Positions 16,262-25,654 are shown, counted from the stretch's first letter. The stretch is 64,000 bases of DNA from Gelidibacter gilvus (GCF_004115975.1 NZ_SDDZ01000011.1:43934-107933); one strand, 5' to 3'. The notes: generated by a model not told the origin, from the letters alone. A program made the numbers and translations.

Positions 16262-19200
16262 TTATGATTGTTTAAAAGGGAGTATGACATGAAACGATGC
16301 CCCACTATGTTCTTTTGCATCTGCAAAAGTTAATCCGTAATGATTTTCAATAATTTTTTTTGTGATTGCTAAACCAATGCCCGTGCCTACATAATCTTCA
16401 TTAGTGTGCAACCGTTGGAATATGGTAAATATTTTTTCGGAATATTTTTGCTCAAATCCAATGCCATTGTCGTTCACGATAATTTCAACATAAGAAATTG
16501 AGGGATTTAAACTCGAATATTTTTTAATTTGCTTTTCTGAAAGCGTGTGCGATGTAATGGTGATAAGTGGTGGCACATCTTCTCTTGAAAATTTAAGTGC
16601 GTTGCTAATGAGGTTGTAAAAAAGCTGATTCATTTGCAAAGGGATGGTATCGATGGTTGGGAGATCACTAAATTTTAATTGGGCTTTCTTTTCCTCAAAC
16701 TGCAATTCAAAATCGTTTATAATATTTTCTACAGTTATATTTAAATCAGTTTGTTCATAAACTTTTTCGTGCTCCAACAAGCTCGAATAATTTAATAGGT
16801 CACGGATAAGCGATGTCATACGAGAAGACGCATTTTCTATTTTGTCGAGATATGATTTTGCTTCTTTGCTCAACTCCTCTTTATGATTTAACTGTAAACG
16901 CTTGGAAAAGGTTAAAATTTTCCGCAATGGTTCTTGCAAATCATGGCTGGCAATATGGGCAAACTGGTCTAATTGTTTGTTGGTTTGCTCTAATTCTTCG
17001 TTTGTTTTTTTGAGTTCAGTGGTTCGTTCTTTTACTTTAGTTTCTAATTCTTCTGAAAATGTTTTTAGTTTTTCTTCTGCAATTCTTCTGTCAGTGACAT
17101 CTTCAATTGCCAGTAATATTAACTGCTCTGCCGTTCTTTTGTTTTTAATCTGTCGTGCGTTCATTAACAGATTACGCTCCCCTACTTCGGGGATCTTAAG
17201 AATGATTTCGAAGTCTTCTATTTGGTCTTTTTGAGAAAGAACTTTTACGAGTAACGAGCGAAGCCTATAATCATCAAACTGATGGTGCTGGATTTCATAA
17301 AACCATTTTTTTTCTGTTTCGTTTTCATCCACCTTAAATTTTTTATAAAAAGCAGCGTTTGCGGTTTTTATGCACAGGTCTTTATCCAGAACAATTAGCG
17401 GATGGAACATAGTGCTAACGATGCTGTCAGAATAGATACGGGCGGCACTCAGTTGCTCTTGCTTGTCAAACAACTCCTGGTTTACGATGATCAGTTCTTC
17501 ATTAGTGGATTGCAGTTCCTCTTTGGATGTTTCCATTTCTTCATTCAAACTTTGCATCTCTTCATTGCTGCTCTGCAATTCTTCGTTGGCACTTTGTAGT
17601 TCTTCATTAGCGGCTTCCATGTCTTCGGTAATGGAGCGCATATCTTCACGATTGTAGGCCAATTCTTTTTCTAATTGTTCATTTCGCTTTATTGCGTCGT
17701 CAGCTTTTGTTTTTCCTGATGAAGCTGATTTATCTTCTTTCTCATTCGGAACTATCGTTTTCTCAAAACGGATTAGGTAGTGCAGTTCAACGGTATCGGT
17801 AATCGGAATAATTTCTATATTAACCAAATACTGCTTTCCCTCATCATTTTCATCATTCTGGGAATTTCTGCCCATAGGAACATTCTCTTTGATTACTGCT
17901 GCCTGATTCTTTGTAACTTTGTGTATGGCGTTCCGTAATTCAAAACCTAAACCTTCGCGGGCCATTAGTAAAAGATTATGAGTGGGTTTCCCCTGTGGTG
18001 ACTGAAGAAAAGATGTGATATCTCCATGTATGTGAACAATGTCCATTTGTTCGTTCACCACAACACTTGCAGGTGATTTAGAAATCATGATTGCCTCTGC
18101 ACTTTTCCGAAAATCTGTTTGTGTGGCTTCCGGTTTGGTTACGGATTTAAATTTTCTTGTCGAAGCTTGTTCTTTTAATTCTGTGGCAATATGCCTAAAA
18201 CGACCTGCTACCGGCTTACGCGAATAAACTTTCTCCTTTTTTGCGACGGATGCAAACAAATCAGAAGATGCCCCTGTAGATTCAGATTTACCCAAGAGCA
18301 GAAATCCGTTTTCTTTAAGTGCGTAATGAAACGTGGCGAATGCTTTTTGTTGCAAAAATGTATCCATGTAAATAAGCACATTACGACAACTGATTAAATC
18401 CATTTTAGCAAATGGAGGATCTTTTAAAAAATTGTGAGGTGCAATCACGCACATATCTCGAATGAGTTTGCTTACTTCATACCCATTATTAGTTTTTGTA
18501 AAATAATTTTCAAGCAACGATGCAGAAAGCGTTTCTACTTCGGCTTTGGTGTAGTTTCCTGACCGCGCTTTCTTAATTGCTTTTTCAGAAATATCGGAAG
18601 CGAAGATTTGAATTTTTGTTTGCTCGCGATCTTTATCTGGATTCAATCTCAAAAATTCCTGTAGGCAGATGGCAATCGAATAGGCTTCTTCACCTGTGGA
18701 ACAACCTGCAACCCACATACGGATAGGAGCATCCGGATTTTTATTTTTGATAATGCAAGGGAAAACTTTTTCCGATAAGGTTTCAAAAGCTTTTGGGTCT
18801 CGGAAAAAAGAGGTTACCGGAATAAGCATATCCTGAAAAAGCGCATCCTGTTCGGCGTCATCAGTGCGTAAAAACTGCAAATAATTGTTAAGATTTTTCT
18901 TTTTAACAATGGCAATTCGTCTCGCGATGCGTCTTCGTAACGTCGGATCCTTATAATGGGTAAAATCAACACCACTACGCTGTCGAAGCAATGAAAGAAT
19001 CTGTTTAAAAACTGATCCATCATCTTTGGGTTGTGGTTCTTCCTTCTTGTCAACATTATTTGTTATTTCCGTGCTGTTTATTTGCAAAAGATGTTCAGCA
19101 ATTTTATCGGGAGCTAAAATAAAATCAACCACTCCTGCGTTGATGGCATTTTCTGGCATACCATCATAAGCTGCTGATTCCATGTCCTGTGCTATGCTAA

Positions 19201-19672
19201 TGCCTCCATATTCCTTGATGGATTTCAGACCTTCAGTTCCATCTTTACCTGTGCCTGATAATATGACACCTACTGCAAACTCTTTATGAACTTCAGCAAG
19301 AGATGTAAAGAAAATATCGATGGAGAGATTTAGAATTTTTTTATCGCGCGGCGTGAGTTGCAACACACCATCTGTTGAGGTTAAAATTTTGTTGGAAGGG
19401 ATGGTGTAAATATGGTCGGGTGCTAAATGGATGTCTTCAGTAATTTCATGCACAGGAATGCTGGTTACCCGTTGTAAGATTTCTGGTAACATACTTTCGT
19501 GCTCTGGATCAAGATGTTGCACCAATACATACGCCATTCCAGAACTTTCGGGAATGGCTTTGAGTAAGCGCTTAAATGCTTCAAGACCTCCTGCACTCGC
19601 GCCAATGCCAACAATAGGAAAGTTCTGCACGGTGGCAGGCGGTTGAATCTCTATTTTTTTCTCTGATGTCAT
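16262..19672 (-). CDS. CheB-CheR-PAS-histidine kinase fusion
   Basis: A 1136-residue multidomain protein. Residues about 15-205 are a CheB methylesterase with the triad Ser26 (GIGASAGG), His53 (VQHLDPEH) and Asp144 (SGTGKDGTEG). Residues about 220-490 are a CheR methyltransferase (RRIARRIAIVKKKN, MWVAGCSTGEEAYS, DLISCRNVLIYMD). A region at about 495-640 and a long coiled coil (about 650-745, repeats of ANEELQSANEELQSSNEE) lead into a PAS domain (about 750-870). HisKA has QFAHIASHDLQEPLRKI and the HATPase NLISNALKFSRED. No MCP, CheA or CheW is encoded nearby, so it is probably a stress or signalling switch rather than a chemotaxis adaptor. It is followed by its receiver gene and preceded by a separate CheB. 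Confidence 0.92.
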   Translation of the reverse strand: MTSEKKIEIQPPATVQNFPIVGIGASAGGLEAFKRLLKAIPESSGMAYVLVQHLDPEHESMLPEILQRVTSIPVHEITEDIHLAPDHIYTIPSNKILTSTDGVLQLTPRDKKILNLSIDIFFTSLAEVHKEFAVGVILSGTGKDGTEGLKSIKEYGGISIAQDMESAAYDGMPENAINAGVVDFILAPDKIAEHLLQINSTEITNNVDKKEEPQPKDDGSVFKQILSLLRQRSGVDFTHYKDPTLRRRIARRIAIVKKKNLNNYLQFLRTDDAEQDALFQDMLIPVTSFFRDPKAFETLSEKVFPCIIKNKNPDAPIRMWVAGCSTGEEAYSIAICLQEFLRLNPDKDREQTKIQIFASDISEKAIKKARSGNYTKAEVETLSASLLENYFTKTNNGYEVSKLIRDMCVIAPHNFLKDPPFAKMDLISCRNVLIYMDTFLQQKAFATFHYALKENGFLLLGKSESTGASSDLFASVAKKEKVYSRKPVAGRFRHIATELKEQASTRKFKSVTKPEATQTDFRKSAEAIMISKSPASVVVNEQMDIVHIHGDITSFLQSPQGKPTHNLLLMAREGLGFELRNAIHKVTKNQAAVIKENVPMGRNSQNDENDEGKQYLVNIEIIPITDTVELHYLIRFEKTIVPNEKEDKSASSGKTKADDAIKRNEQLEKELAYNREDMRSITEDMEAANEELQSANEELQSSNEEMQSLNEEMETSKEELQSTNEELIIVNQELFDKQEQLSAARIYSDSIVSTMFHPLIVLDKDLCIKTANAAFYKKFKVDENETEKKWFYEIQHHQFDDYRLRSLLVKVLSQKDQIEDFEIILKIPEVGERNLLMNARQIKNKRTAEQLILLAIEDVTDRRIAEEKLKTFSEELETKVKERTTELKKTNEELEQTNKQLDQFAHIASHDLQEPLRKILTFSKRLQLNHKEELSKEAKSYLDKIENASSRMTSLIRDLLNYSSLLEHEKVYEQTDLNITVENIINDFELQFEEKKAQLKFSDLPTIDTIPLQMNQLFYNLISNALKFSREDVPPLITITSHTLSEKQIKKYSSLNPSISYVEIIVNDNGIGFEQKYSEKIFTIFQRLHTNEDYVGTGIGLAITKKIIENHYGLTFADAKEHSGASFHVILPFKQS

Positions 19673-19835
19673 TGCTGTAAACGGTTCTTAAATAATCTTT
19701 ATGAATTTGCAATTGTCCACGTTACCTGATTTTTTTGGATCAGTTAGTAGTATAACGGATGTTCAAAGTAAATCAAATTCGTTCGAATGGCTATCAGGAT
19801 TCATCAAATTTTCTTTAATTTATATCTATTTAGTG

Positions 19836-20852
19836 TTATACCAGCGGAGTTATATAAGTGATTTTTTGCGAAGCATATAACACCTCTTTCATTTTGTCAA
19901 CATGTTGCTGAATGTCCTCTGCCTTTTCGCGATAGCTCGTTGCCATTTTTAAGTATCCTTTTTTGCCATTATCACTTTCCATTTTCTTCAATAGATTTCT
20001 ACGCTCCTCCATAATGCGCAATGCAACCCACAAGGTTGACTCTAATATTTCACCTTGTTTGATCACCAAATCACTTTCTGAATAAGAATGTCCGATGTGG
20101 CACCGGTAACGATTTGTAATTCCTTTCTCCGCTTCAATGCTCCACAACCCACCACCGCAATCAGGGCAGGCATAAATGTCTTTCTCCGCAATTTGTTTGA
20201 CACTTTCGTAATCCACCACTACCCTTTCAGCAATTTCAGATTCAATTATAATATCCTTCGGGGCAGGAATTTCTTCGGGTGTGGATTGCGTAATTTTAAA
20301 AATCACATCTCCTATATCGCTGAGCGAAATGCAATGATCCACCTCCATGTTATTGAGAACGGATAACGGCATATCAGGATATTCGGCTTCATTAGGGTCT
20401 TGCACGATGCAGGATCCACCACTTCTTTTAATAGCTAGCATGCCAGTGGTACCATCATCAAGTGAGCCGGTTAATACCACACCAATAACCCTTGTACTAT
20501 AAGCGGCGGCGGCTGAACGGAACAAGACATCAATGGAAGGCCGCCAGCGGTTTTCTTCAGGACCGTGACCTAGAATAATTTTATTTTTTTTAACCAGCAG
20601 ATGCGCATTAGGTGCACCAATGTAAATGTGACCCTTTTGTATTGCTGTATTTTCTTTAGCAACTTCACATAGTAAGGAGGTATGCGGTTGAAGACGATGA
20701 ACTAAAAAATCGCTGATGCTTGTTTTTGACAAGTGCATTACAATAAACACTGCGGCATCTATTTTTACGTCCAACTGTGAAACAAATTCAATGAGGGCAT
20801 TCATTCCGCCTGCTGAAGTGCCTACAACAATAATAAATTTTGGAGTTCTCAT
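19836..20852 (-). CDS. CheB-type protein-glutamate methylesterase with C-terminal Zn-ribbon-like domain
   Basis: A 338-residue stand-alone methylesterase lacking the N-terminal receiver of classical CheB. The catalytic residues are Ser13 (GTSAGGMNAL), His40 (IVMHLSKTS) and Asp133 (LTGSLDDGTTG). After residue about 220 comes a second domain with CPDCGGGLW and RYRCHIGHSYS, a CxxC...CxxxH pattern that may bind zinc, then a helical tail with EERRNLLKKME. This architecture is common in Bacteroidota and Cyanobacteria outside chemotaxis operons. It lies 163 bases upstream of the CheB-CheR-kinase gene on the same strand, and the two may act together on the same unknown protein substrate. Confidence 0.9.
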   Translation of the reverse strand: MRTPKFIIVVGTSAGGMNALIEFVSQLDVKIDAAVFIVMHLSKTSISDFLVHRLQPHTSLLCEVAKENTAIQKGHIYIGAPNAHLLVKKNKIILGHGPEENRWRPSIDVLFRSAAAAYSTRVIGVVLTGSLDDGTTGMLAIKRSGGSCIVQDPNEAEYPDMPLSVLNNMEVDHCISLSDIGDVIFKITQSTPEEIPAPKDIIIESEIAERVVVDYESVKQIAEKDIYACPDCGGGLWSIEAEKGITNRYRCHIGHSYSESDLVIKQGEILESTLWVALRIMEERRNLLKKMESDNGKKGYLKMATSYREKAEDIQQHVDKMKEVLYASQKITYITPLV

Positions 20853-21245
20853 TTTTTGTAAGTTTAATTGTTAAAGATAGTTTCTTGCTCTGTCTTTTCC
20901 ATTGTTAAAATAGAGCCTGTGGTCTGTATTATCTCCATGCACACAAAATTTTGAAAGCCCTCAATTTTATGCTATCGCTGAGGAAGATACGAAAACCAAT
21001 ATAAAAATAATAATTCCTATATTATATAGTTTTATTTAGTTAATGTGCTCAAACTACCTCATCACTATTTAAAAAAAACTTGACAAATAAAGCGAAATCC
21101 TGATATATCTGGACTAAATTTAAAAATATAAAGCATTGAGCTTATTTTTTTATTTTAGTGAAGGATAGCCCAAAATGGTTTATAGGGACCAGCTTTTTCT
21201 TAAAGAAAAATGAGAGGCACGTGGAAGTTAGGAGGTATAGCGAAT
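20853..21245. other. 393-bp interval without a gene
   Basis: Between the stand-alone CheB and the next receiver gene, both on the minus strand, there is no open frame of note and no recognisable repeat. It presumably contains the promoter of the cheB-like gene and the 3' end of the receiver transcript; I see no clear motif. Confidence 0.5.
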
Positions 21246-21668
21246 TTATCTTTTTTCTCCTGCCTTTTTCAAAGCAATTATTAATTCTTCGGGCAATGGA
21301 TAAATATCAGATAATTTTGTGAGAAAATAATCGGCTCCAAGTTTTTTGGTTAGTTCTTTATCTACTTTATATTCTGAAGTACTATAAATAATGACAGAAA
21401 TATTTTTTAAGGTTTTATCTTTTTTCAATTCTATTAGACATTCCTTCCCATCCATCTTCGGCATGTTCAAATCGAGAAAAATAAAATCGGGTAGCTCCTC
21501 TCTCTTTCTGAGTTGTTGAAGCGCATCAACACCATTCTCAGCTTCTATGCATTCAAAGGATGGATTATATTTACGAATGGCACTGCGAAAAAAAAAACGG
21601 TCGTCTTTATCATCGTCCACAATCATTAAAAGTTTTTTATCTGAAAGCTCGTTTTTTTTAGACCCCAT
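21246..21668 (-). CDS. Single-domain response regulator
   Basis: A 140-residue receiver with acidic pocket MIVDDDKDDRFFF, phosphoacceptor Asp66 in FIFLDLNMPKMDGKE, switch VIIYSTSEYKVD and a conserved Lys in YFLTKLSD. It closely resembles the receiver at 15862-16248 (D-DRFFF, FLD-NMP--DG-ECL, STS), so these two appear to be paralogues. It lies downstream of the PAS kinase at 21952 on the same strand with a 283-base gap, so pairing with that kinase is plausible but they may have separate promoters. Confidence 0.88.
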   Translation of the reverse strand: MGSKKNELSDKKLLMIVDDDKDDRFFFRSAIRKYNPSFECIEAENGVDALQQLRKREELPDFIFLDLNMPKMDGKECLIELKKDKTLKNISVIIYSTSEYKVDKELTKKLGADYFLTKLSDIYPLPEELIIALKKAGEKR

Positions 21669-21951
21669 TTAAATTAATTTTATAATGTTTTATGTAAAAC
21701 TACCTTTTTAAAGTTTGAGATGTATTACATTTTTTGCAAAATATATTACATAATTCACGTTTACAGTTTGTATCTGGTTTCTCACGAATGTTATACTATA
21801 GAGAGTTCTCTCGCCTAGAGAAGACTAAATCAGGAGAATAATTAACTAAACCACACGGAGTTTTAGTGGCAATAGGTAGCATTATTTTTGCCATTCTTCG
21901 TGCATACTTAAAAATAAGAATTTGCTTGTCCGCTATTGGTTCTTGCAAGGC

Positions 21952-23148
21952 CTAAGCACCTTCATCAAACGCTATCGTGTCTCCACTTACTATTTTATCC
22001 GTAGTTTTTTTAAGAGGTAATGTGAAGTAAAAAGAAGATCCCTCGCCCTCAATACTTTCCACCCAAATTTCGCCGCCATTTTTTTCTAAAAAACCCTTTA
22101 CTAACAGCAATCCTATGCCCGCCCCTTTATTTTCTTTTCTTTCTGTTGCAAGCGCATTCATTTGCGGGGTAAAGAGTTTTTGCTGTATGTCTTTAGACAT
22201 GCCAACTCCGGCGTCCTTAATTTCCACAATCATTTTACCCTCTGTTTTCTTCGCTGTAACCGTGATCATGCCTCCTTTATGGGAATGTTTTATGGCATTT
22301 GACACAATGTTTTGGAGTACAGAGAGTACCATTTTTCCATCAGCGAAAACATTCGTATTTTCTTCAATTTCCTGATGGAGGTTTATTGTATTGATTGAAG
22401 CGGTCTCCTTTAAAGTATCAAATACTTTTTTAACATATTTAGAAAGCTCAATTGTTTTGGGGGTAAATGTATCTGATGCGTATTTGATTCTTGCCCATTC
22501 CAACAAATAATCTAACATACTTAACTCATCGGTTGATTCTTTATGTAGAAGTTCAAGCATTTCTTTCGCTTCATCAGGTGGTATGGTTTCTATATTTGAT
22601 TTGAGGTACTCTGCCGTTTGAATAATAGCTGCTAAGGGGCTTCTTAAATCGTGAGAAAGAATGGCAAGGATACTCTCTTTATGTATGTTCAGTTCTTCAA
22701 GTTCTTTTATATAGTTCTTTATGTCTTCTTCTGACTTCCTCCTATCAGTTAAATCCCGCAAGATTTTGACATAACCCAACAGTTTACCATCCACTCCTAT
22801 TAGTGGAAAAACCAGGCCGTAAGCATAAAATACGCTTCCATCTTTGCAAATATGCCACCTATTGTCTACAGCTCTTCCCTCTTTCGTGGCGGTGTCAATT
22901 TCTTGTTTTGGAACGCCTTCTTTTTTATCTTCTTCCGTGAAAATTATTTCAAAAGGCTCCCCGACGGCTTCTTCTGTTTCATAACCAAATATTTTTACCG
23001 CACCGGCACTCCAACTGTTAATATTAAAATCTTCATCAAGGGTGAAAATTGAATAATCCTGTAAACTATTTATTATCTGACTGAAAAATTCTGCCGTAGG
23101 GACATATTGATTTTTTAGAACTTTAGCTACTGAATGGTCTTTTTCCAT
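21952..23148 (-). CDS. PAS-domain sensor histidine kinase
   Basis: A 398-residue soluble kinase. A single PAS/PAC domain spans about residues 20-140 (DYSIFTLDEDFNINSWSAG, YVKILRDLTDRRK). HisKA has His166 in ILAILSHDLRSPLAAI, and the HATPase has NIVSNAIKHSHKGG, EIKDAGVGMS and GAGIGLLLVKGFLEKNGG. The PAS core with W-AGA-KIFGYE is the type that sometimes binds a cofactor, but no specific ligand can be inferred. No membrane segment is present. It is the first gene of the minus-strand signalling block running from 23.1 down to 15.9 kb. Confidence 0.88.
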   Translation of the reverse strand: MEKDHSVAKVLKNQYVPTAEFFSQIINSLQDYSIFTLDEDFNINSWSAGAVKIFGYETEEAVGEPFEIIFTEEDKKEGVPKQEIDTATKEGRAVDNRWHICKDGSVFYAYGLVFPLIGVDGKLLGYVKILRDLTDRRKSEEDIKNYIKELEELNIHKESILAILSHDLRSPLAAIIQTAEYLKSNIETIPPDEAKEMLELLHKESTDELSMLDYLLEWARIKYASDTFTPKTIELSKYVKKVFDTLKETASINTINLHQEIEENTNVFADGKMVLSVLQNIVSNAIKHSHKGGMITVTAKKTEGKMIVEIKDAGVGMSKDIQQKLFTPQMNALATERKENKGAGIGLLLVKGFLEKNGGEIWVESIEGEGSSFYFTLPLKKTTDKIVSGDTIAFDEGA

Positions 23149-23414
23149 TTTATTTAATTGACTAAATTAATATTTTAATTCTCAACTGTAAAGGTAAGCA
23201 GTTTTTAAAAAGCAAGGATTTTACAATCGTTTTATTAAGAAACTAGTTATGGAGAGGATCATTCTGGACAGGTGGGATGGAAATGTAAAACAGAAAATAG
23301 TTTAAAAGAACTAACTGAATTTTCATCTACTAACATCTCAGGCAGTAGATGTCCATTTTATGCTACTCGTGCATAACTATTTAGCCCTTTATTAATCTAA
23401 CCCAATTCAGACCA

Positions 23415-23462
23415 ATGAAAAAAATATTATTATCATATGTGTTTGTGTTTCCCGTATTATGA
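23415..23462 (+). pseudogene. Orphan signal-peptide start abutting repeat R5
   Basis: ATG at 23415 opens a 15-codon frame (MKKILLSYVFVFPVL) with a typical signal-peptide composition and then hits a stop inside the repeat's TGACAACGGATT segment. It looks like the 5' end of an exported-protein gene whose body was replaced by repeat DNA. It is short, so chance cannot be excluded. Confidence 0.3.
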
Positions 23463-23779
23463 CAACGGATTATTCTGATTTAGCCGGGTTTAAGCGGACG
23501 AAACTTCAAAGCTGTAGATTGCAATGGAGTTTGCCTGCTTCCCCGATCTTTTCGAGAATGAGCATGCAAGTGTAATGGAAAACGGAAGCTTTGGAGTTGG
23601 GTCCAAGACTTTTTTAATGAAGCGCTTTGCCCGTAATGGAGCTTTTCGCGGAAAAGATTGGCAATGGGGTGAAAGGATTATGAATATAGCTTTTGTTGTT
23701 AGTAAGATTTAAAGCACACGTGACCTCAAAGCTGTACACTGCAACCGAGCTCGCCAGCATCCAGACTTTTTTCGGGAAT
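23455..23779 (+). repeat. Modular repeat, copy R5, joined to an nrdA fragment
   Basis: Starts at TATGACAACGGATTATTCTG and runs through a gamma unit (AAGCGGACGAAACTTCAAAG near 23493) with a diverged hairpin (CTTCCCCGATCTTTTCGAGA). A beta block follows (GGAAGCTTTGGAGTTGGGTC, GAAGCGCTTTGCCCGTAATG). A second, decayed gamma start (TTAAAGCACACGTGACCTCA) continues to GACTTTTTTCGGGAATGA, where repeat similarity stops abruptly at about 23779. The next base begins sequence that encodes ribonucleotide reductase. Confidence 0.85.
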
Positions 23780-24104
23780 GATCGAGGTTTGGCGAGATAT
23801 CCGTGACAATGATGGATCAGTGCAGCATCTTGATTTCTTAACAGAGCATGAAAGGGATGTATTTAAAACCTATTCTGAAATTGATCAATTAGATTTAATA
23901 TACCAAGCGGCCAACCGTCAAAATTATATTGATCAAGGCCAATCAGTAAATATTATTGTACATCCAGAAATGCCTGTTAAAGATATCAACAAAATTCACT
24001 TCACCGCGTGGAAACTCGGACTAAAATCTCTTTACTACCAACATAGCATGAATGTTGCCCAAAAGTTTGCCCAGAAAAAAGACTGTGTGAGTTGTGAAGC
24101 ATAA
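23779..24104 (+). pseudogene. nrdA: 3' fragment of class I ribonucleotide reductase alpha subunit (nrdA)
   Basis: The open frame through 24104 encodes about 107 residues that match the extreme C-terminus of NrdA: RDNDGSVQHLDFL, then FKTYSEIDQLDLIYQAANRQ, VNIIVHPEMPVKDINK, WKLGLKSLYYQHSMN, and the redox tail CVSCEA. LYYQ contains the Tyr pair of the radical pathway, and CxxCE is the C-terminal shuttle cysteine pair. The catalytic barrel with the active-site cysteine and all N-terminal parts are absent, so it cannot be functional alone. Upstream it is fused directly to repeat R5; downstream it keeps a terminator (24145-24179). An intact nrdA is presumably elsewhere in the genome. An apparent ATG at 23778 comes from the repeat end. 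Confidence 0.85.
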
Positions 24105-24144
24105 AATTTGGAGTAGTATAGTTATTGAAGTTCCCAAATAAAAG

Positions 24145-24179
24145 AAAGAACAGGTCAAACCAATGTGTACCTGTTCTTT
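24145..24179 (+). terminator. Intrinsic terminator behind the nrdA fragment
   Basis: AAAGAACAGGT (24145-24155) pairs with ACCTGTTCTTT (24169-24179), 11 bp perfect, with a 13-base loop and a T-rich continuation (TTATTTTG). It follows the nrdA stop by 40 bases and was probably carried along with the fragment. Confidence 0.8.
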
Positions 24180-24229
24180 TTATTTTGTTGCATTCGTAGT
24201 CGAATTTGTCGCATGATGTTCACAAATTT

Positions 24230-24395
24230 GGCGCAATAATATATTTGTTTATTCCCAACACAGTGGAAAGAGTTAACATAACGGAAATCTGGTATTGGGG
24301 ATTATGTGCAACCCTATTTTACTTAGGCGCTTTTCCCAAAATGTTATTTTTATTGCCATCCGACAGGCAAGCAATGAATGCATTGGAATGAGCTG
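24230..24395 (+). repeat. Decayed modular repeat, copy R5b
   Basis: Diverged beta block. GGAAATCTGGTATTGGGGAT, TATGTGCAACCCTATTTTAC and GGCGCTTTTCCCAAAATG line up in order with R1's GAAATTGGGGATTGTGTCCA ... AAGCTCTTTTCCCGGAATGG. Ends near GCATTGGAATGAGCTGAATA, matching CAATGGGCTGAATGG. Same + orientation. Any 61-codon frame across it is not a gene. Confidence 0.6.
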
Positions 24396-24436
24396 AATAA
24401 ATAATGTAACTAGTTATTTAATTATTAGAATTGTAG

Positions 24437-24458
24437 AATCAAAGTTAAAACTTTGATT
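24437..24458. terminator. Bidirectional terminator-like hairpin
   Basis: AATCAAAGT (24437-24445) and ACTTTGATT (24450-24458) form a 9-bp stem with loop TAAA. An alternative overlapping stem ATTGG...CCAAT follows. It lies 43 bases beyond the stop of the minus-strand PepSY gene and could end that transcript, but neither side has a long T tract. Confidence 0.45.
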
Positions 24459-24500
24459 GGTCTAAAAACTGAGCCAATCAATGAAGCATTTAATGATCGT

Positions 24501-25583
24501 TTAACTTCTATTATTAGATTTGTTCTTTTTAAAATAATAAAATCTCAGACCGGTAATAAATAGAATTATAGGGACAAACCCAGAGATAAAAACCAAAACT
24601 CTCCCCAGCGAGCCTGCAATTTCTCCAATATGAATCGGGTACATTTGTGATGATATTTGCTCACTAATAGGGTCGCTGTCGAAAGCCGTGACACTAATCA
24701 CTTTATCATTTTGATCTAGTTTTAACTCCTTGGTTTTTCTAAGACCGGGACCGATAAACCTATCTTTTATATACCTAAATTGATGTGTATCATTTGGATC
24801 CTTGGGCAAGTAAATTGCACGAAGTGAATAATGATGGTCTGGGTTCTGCAATAAGTTTTTTAAATCCAAAGTAGAACCCGTCTTAATCATTTTTTGAGGT
24901 TTGGTGTTTTCGGTAAAGCCATTCATTAACTGGAACCCTGCTTTATAATAGATGGCATAGGTGAAATATGCTCCTGAAAAAGCCATTATAAGCAAGGGAA
25001 ATAAAAAAAGAATACCTAGTGTTTTATGCACGTCGTAGTTAAACCTTTTTCTATTTCGTTTCCATTTAATTTTCACCCCTTTTATTAAATTCAATTTGTA
25101 TTTTTTCCACCACAAAAAAAATCCAGAAGTTATGAGAAAAAGTAAAAATAATACGGTACTTCCTCCCATAATGTATTTGCCAACTTCAGGAATCCCTAGG
25201 GTGCGATGAATATTCAACAAATTCTCAAAAAATGATATGGACGCTGATTTTCGGCCTAAAACCCTTCCATCTTCTGGATGATAATAAAGCGTTTTACCAT
25301 TATTATAGACAATAGAAATAGTCTGCTGCTCTCGATAAGGAAGAAATATCTTAGCTACAGTATCTTTTTGATTTTCATAGAGTACTAACGATGTTTTTAA
25401 AAGTACGTCTTCAGAAATAGTATTGAGAGCATCTACCTTCAGTAATTTTGGGTTTAAGGCCGACGTTATCTCTGGTTGCCATACATACAAAGAACCAGTG
25501 AGCCCTGAAATAGAGACCAATATACCGCATGACAATCCTAAATAAAGGTGTATTTTCTTAACTATTTTTATGAAAGGCTTCAA
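24501..25583 (-). CDS. PepSY-associated membrane protein (siderophore-iron reductase type)
   Basis: A 360-residue inner-membrane protein with an N-terminal helix (KKIHLYLGLSCGILVSISGL) and three further membrane segments near residues 130-155, 190-215 and 325-350. PepSY-like periplasmic domains lie between them, as in the PepSY_TM family. Histidines suited to heme ligation occur in helices 1 and 3 (KIHLYLG, YDVHKTLGILF) and near residue 315 (MYPIHIGEIAG). Family members reduce ferric siderophores or partner TonB receptors. The gene lies 71 bases downstream of the TonB-dependent receptor on the same strand, so the two form an iron-uptake pair. Family assignment good; reductase activity inferred. 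Confidence 0.85.
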   Translation of the reverse strand: MKPFIKIVKKIHLYLGLSCGILVSISGLTGSLYVWQPEITSALNPKLLKVDALNTISEDVLLKTSLVLYENQKDTVAKIFLPYREQQTISIVYNNGKTLYYHPEDGRVLGRKSASISFFENLLNIHRTLGIPEVGKYIMGGSTVLFLLFLITSGFFLWWKKYKLNLIKGVKIKWKRNRKRFNYDVHKTLGILFLFPLLIMAFSGAYFTYAIYYKAGFQLMNGFTENTKPQKMIKTGSTLDLKNLLQNPDHHYSLRAIYLPKDPNDTHQFRYIKDRFIGPGLRKTKELKLDQNDKVISVTAFDSDPISEQISSQMYPIHIGEIAGSLGRVLVFISGFVPIILFITGLRFYYFKKNKSNNRS

Positions 25584-25654
25584 GTAATAAATTTAATTGT
25601 GAAGGAATCTATTGTTTGGGCATTGATGTGCAGGAATAAAGGCGACCACCATAT

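Noticed and set aside
24206..24391. 61-codon open frame
   Set aside because: Lies entirely in the decayed repeat copy R5b; its sequence is explained by repeat homology.
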